A stretch of 8,683 nucleotides of DNA from contig DGQR01000255.1 in NCBI GenBank assembly GCA_002390825.1, forward strand, positions 1 through 8,683, read 5' to 3'. The DNA is from Rhodoferax sp. UBA4409 (lineage in GTDB: Bacteria > Pseudomonadota > Gammaproteobacteria > Burkholderiales > Burkholderiaceae_C). The number at the start of each line of letters is the position of its first letter. The stretch's first letter is position 1. The notes beneath the pieces are model-generated. The model saw only the letters and a list, made by a program, of their open reading frames with translations. It had not been told where the DNA came from and did not search any database. The translations under genes were made by a program, and so were the position numbers. Shown piece by piece: positions 4,573 through 8,683 of the stretch.

Positions 4573-6954
4573 ATGAGCGCTTTTCAGTCATTAACTGCCG
4601 GCAACAGCACGCCTGAATCACGGGCCAGGGCTCAGCGCCTGGTGCGTGCCATGGTGGGTAGAACCTTGGGTTTTTTCGAAGAGCGCGATACCGCCAACCT
4701 GAAGCACCTGCGCGGCCATCTGCTGGACCTCGCAGATGGAAAGCTACCGGTGATACAAGGGCAGAACTTGCGAGCCGCCTCGGTCTTGCTGGACCGGCAG
4801 CCAGAGCGGTTCTTGAAGTCTTACCGACACCAACTCCAGTTGGCATTGCAGGAAGAAGTGGCGGCAGTGTGGCCCGCCATGACCCAGCTGTCCGCCCCAC
4901 CAAAGCCCGCCGCAGACCCCCTTGAAGGCATGTCGTTTAGCCTGATCGACCTGGACGAGGTGCACCGCATTCTCTTGCTGGACCGGGTGGCTCAGCGCTT
5001 CAATCTGCATTTCGAGCCTTTGCTGACCACCTTGTCGACCAAACTGGCCGCCTTGATGGGGGAAGAATCCGCGTCGTTATCGCAGAACCCCTTCCGCCCG
5101 CTCGTGTTGCTCAAAGGCTTCATGCTGGGTTGGGAAAAAGGCGAACTTGACCCTCAGGTCACGGAGCACCTGGTGGATGCGCTGGAGCCTGCGCACTTTG
5201 TGGATCTGGGCCCGCTGTACACCGAGCTGATTGCCACGCTATCGCAGGCGGGAGTGCATGCCACCACGGTGCATCGCATCCGGAAATCCCTCAATGGATC
5301 GTCGCAGTTTGCGCCGCTGACCGGCGCAGCCGACCTGGGTCCACGCAGCGCCGGCGTACCACTTGCCGCAACCACCGAAAGCAGCAGCCTCACTCACCGG
5401 GACACGCCACCGGCGGCACCCGAGGCGGCCCCTTCTGTGTGGTCCCAGTGGGGGCCTGCGCGCCAGGAGTGGGTGCAACAGGCCCGTCACTTCTTGCGTC
5501 GCTTGGGTGTTGGACGCACCTCCGTCGAGCAGGCTGGTGGCTTTGAACTCTCGGATGCCGACTCAGGCGGTACTCCGGGAGCGCACAACAGCCTGTCCAT
5601 TCCCGCGGACCCCGCCTTGTTGCAGTACCTGAGTGCGATGCAAGCCGGCACCGGACGCGGCTCCCGCTACCAGTTCCTGGAGTCTGACGAAGCCATGGAA
5701 ACTGCCGGGTCCCCGCACAATGTGTTGCGCAGATTGGGCGATCAGCCGGCATTCCAACAGGCCCAAGATCTGGACCGCGGCACGGTCAACGCACTGGCCG
5801 AGGTGTTCGACTACGTGTTCACCGATGGCGCGATCCCGGCCGAGCTGAAGGTGGTCATCGGGCGATTGCAAATCCCTGTTTTACGCGCAGCCATGGTGGA
5901 CCGCGATTTCTTCTTGAGTGCGGAGCATCCTGCCCGCAAACTGGTGGACACCCTGGCATCCGCCTCGGTCGCTTGGACGCCAGACAAAGGCGAACAAGAC
6001 CCCCTGTACCAACGGATCGAATCCACCGTACAGCGGGTGTTGCACGAGTTCAATGACGACCTCACGCTGTTTGCGGCGCTCCTGGCCGACTTCACCGAAT
6101 TCTTGTTTGAGTCCGAGCGGCAGGCTGACCAACACATCGAGCCATTTGCCTCACGAGAAAACGACGAGGAGCAGTTGGCGGCCGCGCTGGCACAGGCCGA
6201 CGAGGCTGTGCACGCGCGCATCAGCGCGTTGCCCGAGCACCTGCCGCTGGCGCCATTTCTCAAACCTTTCCTCACCACCCAATGGCGGCAGGTGATTGCG
6301 GTGGCATGGATGACCGAAGACACCCATGCAGGGCATTGGAACCGCACACTGGCCACGATGGACCAGCTCATCTGGAGCACACAGCCCAAGACAAAGCCAG
6401 AAGAGCGCCAAGAGTTGGTCGGCGTGCTGCCCGAGCTGGTTCGCACACTCAATGCCGAGCTGGACAGCATTGGCTGGGACGGCGAAGACAGGGCGAACTT
6501 CACCCGCAGGCTGATTGCCACCCACATGCTGGCGATCCGGATGAAGGCCGCGCCCCCGCTCGACACCCAAGGTGCTGCCCTCGAGGCACATGCCGCCGAT
6601 GAGGCGATGCAGGCACTGGACGAGCGTAGAGCCGGCAAACTGGCCGAGCAAGATGCCGAGCAGATGGATGACTTTGATGCCAGTGCGCAGTTGCTGACCC
6701 GCGGTGTCTGGTTTGAAAAGGTGTCACCGGAGACACCGCCCTTCCGCTGCCGCCTGAGCTGGGTCAGCCCGATGCGCACACGCTTTTTGTTCACCAACCG
6801 CGAGGGCTTCGACGCCTTCGTGCTGTCCGAGCGGGAAGTTGCCGCCATGCTGCGCCGCCACGAGCTGCAAATGCTGGATCAAGCACCTATCGTGGAACGC
6901 GCCTTGAACCGCCTGATGGCTGACAACTCACCCGAGCTGCGCCTGCAGGCCTGA
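4573..6954 (+). CDS. DUF1631 family protein of unknown function
   Basis: This is a 793-residue protein with no signal peptide and no membrane segment, so probably cytosolic. I assign it to DUF1631 from the core motif RLQIPVLRAAMVDRDFFLS (431-449) followed by AEHPARKL (450-457), and from the general layout. An N-terminal helical region (1-241) contains GFFEERDTANLKHLRGHLLDLADG. A Pro/Ala/Ser/Thr-rich, probably disordered linker covers about 242-289. The helical core follows, with an acidic ENDEEQLAAALAQADEAVHARI stretch. A compact C-terminal module (about 705-785) has GVWFEK (711-716), CRLSWVSPMRTRFLFTNREGF (726-746) and a helical end; its beta-rich look recalls small barrel domains of the PilZ kind, which is only inference. 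ATG 4573 is preferred over in-frame GTG 4495 and GTG 4531, because the TATAAA box lies between 4495 and the ATG. No Shine-Dalgarno site supports any of these starts. It is a monocistronic-looking gene, convergent with the next one. No enzymatic motif was recognised. Confidence 0.85.
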   Translation: MSAFQSLTAGNSTPESRARAQRLVRAMVGRTLGFFEERDTANLKHLRGHLLDLADGKLPVIQGQNLRAASVLLDRQPERFLKSYRHQLQLALQEEVAAVWPAMTQLSAPPKPAADPLEGMSFSLIDLDEVHRILLLDRVAQRFNLHFEPLLTTLSTKLAALMGEESASLSQNPFRPLVLLKGFMLGWEKGELDPQVTEHLVDALEPAHFVDLGPLYTELIATLSQAGVHATTVHRIRKSLNGSSQFAPLTGAADLGPRSAGVPLAATTESSSLTHRDTPPAAPEAAPSVWSQWGPARQEWVQQARHFLRRLGVGRTSVEQAGGFELSDADSGGTPGAHNSLSIPADPALLQYLSAMQAGTGRGSRYQFLESDEAMETAGSPHNVLRRLGDQPAFQQAQDLDRGTVNALAEVFDYVFTDGAIPAELKVVIGRLQIPVLRAAMVDRDFFLSAEHPARKLVDTLASASVAWTPDKGEQDPLYQRIESTVQRVLHEFNDDLTLFAALLADFTEFLFESERQADQHIEPFASRENDEEQLAAALAQADEAVHARISALPEHLPLAPFLKPFLTTQWRQVIAVAWMTEDTHAGHWNRTLATMDQLIWSTQPKTKPEERQELVGVLPELVRTLNAELDSIGWDGEDRANFTRRLIATHMLAIRMKAAPPLDTQGAALEAHAADEAMQALDERRAGKLAEQDAEQMDDFDASAQLLTRGVWFEKVSPETPPFRCRLSWVSPMRTRFLFTNREGFDAFVLSEREVAAMLRRHELQMLDQAPIVERALNRLMADNSPELRLQA

Positions 6955-6960
6955 GCTGTA

Positions 6961-6981
6961 CGGGGTATTGGTAATGCCCCG
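6961..6981. other. Hairpin after the DUF1631 stop codon, without a T-run
   Basis: Arms 6961-6969 (CGGGGTATT) and 6973-6981 (AATGCCCCG) pair over nine positions with one G-U and a 3-base loop, six bases after the stop codon. No T-run follows on either strand, so it is not a standard intrinsic terminator. It may stabilise the mRNA end or help a factor-dependent stop. Confidence 0.5.
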
Positions 6982-6990
6982 CCTCCCCTA

Positions 6991-7046
6991 CTATCAAAAA
7001 AATAGCGCCTCGCGCAGAGAGCGCGGGCGCTAAAGGGCTAAATGCT
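6991..7046 (+). repeat. Palindromic intergenic repeat, copy A
   Basis: The 30-base core (7003-7032) is TAGCGCC-T-CGCGC-AGAGA-GCGCG-GGCGCTA, an almost perfect hairpin. It matches copy B (8060-8089, opposite strand) at 22 of 30 positions without a gap, including ten identical bases at the end (GCGGGCGCTA). CTAT occurs at the same distance, 12 bases before the core, in both copies. I recall similar CTAT..TAGCTGC..GCGCTA hairpins scattered between genes in Comamonadaceae; that memory is unverified. Confidence 0.65.
6996..7032 (-). terminator. Intrinsic terminator of the nitronate monooxygenase gene
   Basis: Read on the minus strand, the stem TAGCGCC/GGCGCTA plus inner CGCGC/GCGCG (7032 down to 7003, one bulged base) is followed at once by seven Ts (7002 down to 6996). 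It begins 22 bases after the stop codon. On the plus strand the same hairpin is followed by AAAGGG, so it should work only leftward. It coincides with repeat copy A. Confidence 0.85.
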
Positions 7047-7053
7047 TAAAAAA

Positions 7054-8019
7054 TCAGGCGTAATTGCGCGCCAGTAGGTCGGCCCTGGCAGCGGCGTACT
7101 CCCGCTTGAGCTGGGCCACAAACTCGCCCGCGGGCTGAATCTTGTCGACAGCACCAATGCCCTGCCCGCAGCCCCAGATGTCTTTCCAGGCTTTGGCCGA
7201 TGCGCCGCCAAAGTTCATCTTGCTCGGGTCGCTCTCCGGCAGGTTGGCAGGGTCCAGGCCGGCCGCGCGAATGCTGGGCGCCAGGTAGTTGCCGTGCACA
7301 CCGGTAAAGAGGTTGCTGTAAACAATCTCGTCCGAGTTGTTGTCCACGATGGCCTGTTTGTATTCCTGCGCGGCGCGGGCTTCTTCGGTCGCAATAAAGG
7401 CCGAGCCGATGTAGGCAAAATCTGCCCCCATGGCTTGCGCCGCCAGCACCGAGGCACCCGTTGCAATGGAGCCGGACAAGGCCAATGGGCCATCGAACCA
7501 CTGGCGAATTTCCTGCACCAGGGCGAACGGGCTCTTCACACCCGCATGGCCACCGGCACCAGCAGCCACAGCGATCAGGCCGTCTGCACCTTTTTCAATG
7601 GCTTTGTGCGCGTGCTTGTTGTTGATGATGTCATGCAACACCACACCGCCGTAGGAGTGGGCTGCCGCATTGATGTCTTCGCGCGCGCCCAGCGAGGTGA
7701 TGATGATCGGCACCTTGTACTTGACGCACAGGGCCATGTCGTGCTCCAGGCGGTCGTTGCTCTTGTGCACGATCTGGTTAATCGCAAAAGGCGCGGCGGG
7801 CCTGTCGGGGTGCGCCGCGTTGTGAGCCGCCAAGGCTTCAGTGATTTCCTTCAGCCAGTCCTCCAGCAACTCGGCCGGGCGGGCATTGAGCGCCGGCATG
7901 GAGCCCACCACACCCGCAATGCACTGGGCAATCACCAGCTTCGGGTTGCTGATGATGAACAGCGGCGAGCCGATCACCGGAAATGGCAGCCTATCCAGCG
8001 GCGCAGGCAGTTTGGACAT
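7054..8019 (-). CDS. Nitronate monooxygenase family FMN-dependent enzyme (2-nitropropane dioxygenase-like)
   Basis: This is a 321-residue flavoprotein with a TIM-barrel fold. The family oxidises alkyl nitronates such as propionate-3-nitronate with oxygen via FMN; some members instead reduce quinones or act on other substrates. The N-terminal strand PVIGSPLFIISNPKLVIAQ (14-32) is followed by AGVVGSMPALNARP. The family signature is GLIAVAAGAGGHAG (147-160), with His158 at the catalytic-base position. The phosphate-binding region is LALSGSIATGASVLAAQAMGAD (179-200), then FAYIGSAFIATEEA (201-214). The start at 8019 is set by a good Shine-Dalgarno site (GAGGAG); an in-frame upstream ATG at 8082 would run through that site and repeat copy B. 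The gene is 114 bases downstream of the acyl-CoA dehydrogenase on the same strand and ends in a terminator. The exact substrate cannot be read from the sequence. Confidence 0.9.
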   Translation of the reverse strand: MSKLPAPLDRLPFPVIGSPLFIISNPKLVIAQCIAGVVGSMPALNARPAELLEDWLKEITEALAAHNAAHPDRPAAPFAINQIVHKSNDRLEHDMALCVKYKVPIIITSLGAREDINAAAHSYGGVVLHDIINNKHAHKAIEKGADGLIAVAAGAGGHAGVKSPFALVQEIRQWFDGPLALSGSIATGASVLAAQAMGADFAYIGSAFIATEEARAAQEYKQAIVDNNSDEIVYSNLFTGVHGNYLAPSIRAAGLDPANLPESDPSKMNFGGASAKAWKDIWGCGQGIGAVDKIQPAGEFVAQLKREYAAARADLLARNYA

Positions 8020-8024
8020 GGGGT

Positions 8025-8030
8025 CTCCTC
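8025..8030 (-). promoter_or_regulatory. Shine-Dalgarno site of the nitronate monooxygenase gene
   Basis: GAGGAG on the minus strand (CTCCTC on the plus strand) ends five bases before the ATG at 8019. It fixes the start codon against the longer in-frame alternative at 8082. Confidence 0.8.
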
Positions 8031-8045
8031 GGGTACTTTTTATGG

Positions 8046-8101
8046 AAGAAATCGACCGGTAGCGCCCGCTGCGTATGCGCAAGCAGCTACCGAATCTATA
8101 G
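8046..8101 (-). repeat. Palindromic intergenic repeat, copy B (inverted relative to copy A)
   Basis: The minus-strand core (8089 down to 8060) begins TAGCTGCTTGCGCA and ends GCGGGCGCTA, with the same 30-base length as copy A. The outer arms CGGTAGC and GCTACCG (8057-8063 and 8086-8092) pair perfectly, and several inner pairings are possible. CTAT lies 12 bases before the core, as in copy A. It sits between the acyl-CoA dehydrogenase and nitronate monooxygenase genes, in the leader of the latter if they are co-transcribed. No long T-run follows, so it is not an obvious terminator. Confidence 0.6.
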
Positions 8102-8112
8102 CGTCAACGTCA

Positions 8113-8125
8113 CCGGCATCGCCGG
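8113..8125. other. Small hairpin after the acyl-CoA dehydrogenase stop
   Basis: CCGGC and GCCGG form a 5-bp stem with a 3-base loop, eight bases beyond the minus-strand stop codon. There is no T-run, so termination is doubtful. In GC-rich DNA a stem this short may be chance. Confidence 0.3.
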
Positions 8126-8133
8126 CTAGCCCA

Positions 8134-8683
8134 TCAGAATGCGTCGAGCGGCAAGGCGGTGACGCTGTCGGCACCTTCCACAATGCTGTCGCGCAGGCCA
8201 CCGGCCTTGCTCAACAAGTGGTCGGCATAGAAGCGTGCGGTGGTTATCTTGGCCTGCATGAAGGCCACATCGTCTCCGGCGGCAATCGCCTTTTCAGCCA
8301 CCAGCAGTGAACGGGCCAATTGCCAGCCGGCCATCAAGTTGCCTGCGAGCATGAGGTACGGCACGCTGCCAGCGAACACGGCATTGGGGCTGGCTTTGGT
8401 GTTGCCGGCTACAAACTCCACCACGTCGATGAACGCCAAACGCGCTGCCTTCAGGCGCTTGGCAACCGCCAACGCATGGGCGGAGCCACTGGCAAGCAAA
8501 TCCGCCTCGGTCGCTTCCACTTGGCCGGCGATACCCTTGGCAATCTGGCCACCGTCACGGGCGGTTTTGCGCCCCACGAGGTCATTGGCCTGAATGGCAG
8601 TGGTGCCTTCGTAAATGGTGAGAATCTTGGCATCGCGGTAGTACTGGGCTGCGCCGGTTTCTTCGATGAAACCCATGCCGCCG
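8134..8683 (-). CDS. Acyl-CoA dehydrogenase, C-terminal part; start lies outside the window
   Basis: This is an FAD-dependent enzyme that introduces a 2,3-double bond into an acyl-CoA thioester. The frame is open to the right edge, giving 182 visible residues, so the codon at 8676 is internal. The fragment opens with GGMGFIEETGAAQYYRDAK, followed by ILTIYEGTTAIQANDLVGRK. IYEGT is the family's active-site segment, and its Glu (visible residue 25, codon 8610-8608) corresponds to the catalytic base of medium-chain acyl-CoA dehydrogenase. About 140 further residues follow, including LLASGSAHALAVAKRLKAARLAFIDVVEF and AGNLMAGWQLARSLLVAEKAIAAGDD. This extra C-terminal domain is typical of the long (about 600-residue) acyl-CoA dehydrogenases related to DmdC (3-methylmercaptopropionyl-CoA dehydrogenase). 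The actual substrate cannot be told from this end. The nitronate monooxygenase gene follows in the same direction. Confidence 0.93.
   Translation of the reverse strand, partial: GGMGFIEETGAAQYYRDAKILTIYEGTTAIQANDLVGRKTARDGGQIAKGIAGQVEATEADLLASGSAHALAVAKRLKAARLAFIDVVEFVAGNTKASPNAVFAGSVPYLMLAGNLMAGWQLARSLLVAEKAIAAGDDVAFMQAKITTARFYADHLLSKAGGLRDSIVEGADSVTALPLDAF

Noticed and set aside
5811..6848. 345-codon open frame on the minus strand inside the DUF1631 gene
   Set aside because: It is Ser/Ala/Arg-rich shadow coding. The plus-strand frame carries family motifs across the same interval.
4573..6954. Thymidine phosphorylase as a name for the DUF1631 protein
   Set aside because: I recall this label on some relatives in annotation, but I see no phosphorylase motif in the sequence, so I do not use it.
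8095..8107. TTGACG and TATAGA on the minus strand as a promoter for the nitronate monooxygenase gene
   Set aside because: The two boxes are almost adjacent instead of 16-18 bases apart, and neither has a partner at the right spacing.
7294..8310. 338-codon plus-strand open frame across the nitronate monooxygenase and into the acyl-CoA dehydrogenase gene
   Set aside because: It spans two real minus-strand genes and the gap between them, with no domain of its own.

Overview
The window reads as an ordinary chromosomal stretch of a GC-rich betaproteobacterium. It most likely belongs to the order Burkholderiales, family Comamonadaceae. This rests on the style of the DnaK, DnaJ, DUF1631 and nitronate monooxygenase proteins and on a palindromic intergenic repeat that resembles ones I recall from that family. 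The genus cannot be settled from the sequence alone. No mobile element, CRISPR array, tRNA, rRNA or phage gene is visible.

Layout, left to right. (1) Chaperone block, + strand: the 3' two thirds of dnaK (to 1390), a perfect-stem intrinsic terminator (1418-1457), complete dnaJ (1482-2612) and a second strong terminator (2649-2686). (2) A two-gene + strand unit: a rhodanese-domain tRNA uridine hydroxylase, trhO (2766-3713), which may be transcribed leaderless, followed 20 bases later by a small cysteine-type glutathione S-transferase-like protein (3734-4384). (3) A 188-base gap with a TATAAA box and two short perfect palindromes, leading into a 793-residue DUF1631 protein of unknown function (4573-6954, + strand). 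(4) A convergent junction (6955-7053) holding a hairpin and a repeat copy that doubles as the terminator of the leftward gene. (5) Minus strand: a nitronate monooxygenase family flavoprotein (8019 to 7054) and, upstream of it in the same direction, the 3' end of a long acyl-CoA dehydrogenase (8683 to 8134, cut by the window edge).

How the genes fit together: DnaK and DnaJ are partners in one ATP-driven folding cycle, and the terminator between them would make DnaJ output depend on read-through. TrhO and the GST-like protein are close enough to be co-transcribed, but a shared function is only a guess. The acyl-CoA dehydrogenase and nitronate monooxygenase could form one leftward transcript.

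No clear new multi-gene system is visible. The best leads are a pair of diverged copies of one palindromic repeat lying in inverted orientation on either side of the nitronate monooxygenase gene, the uncharacterised DUF1631 protein with its palindromic upstream region, and the terminator inside the dnaK-dnaJ unit.
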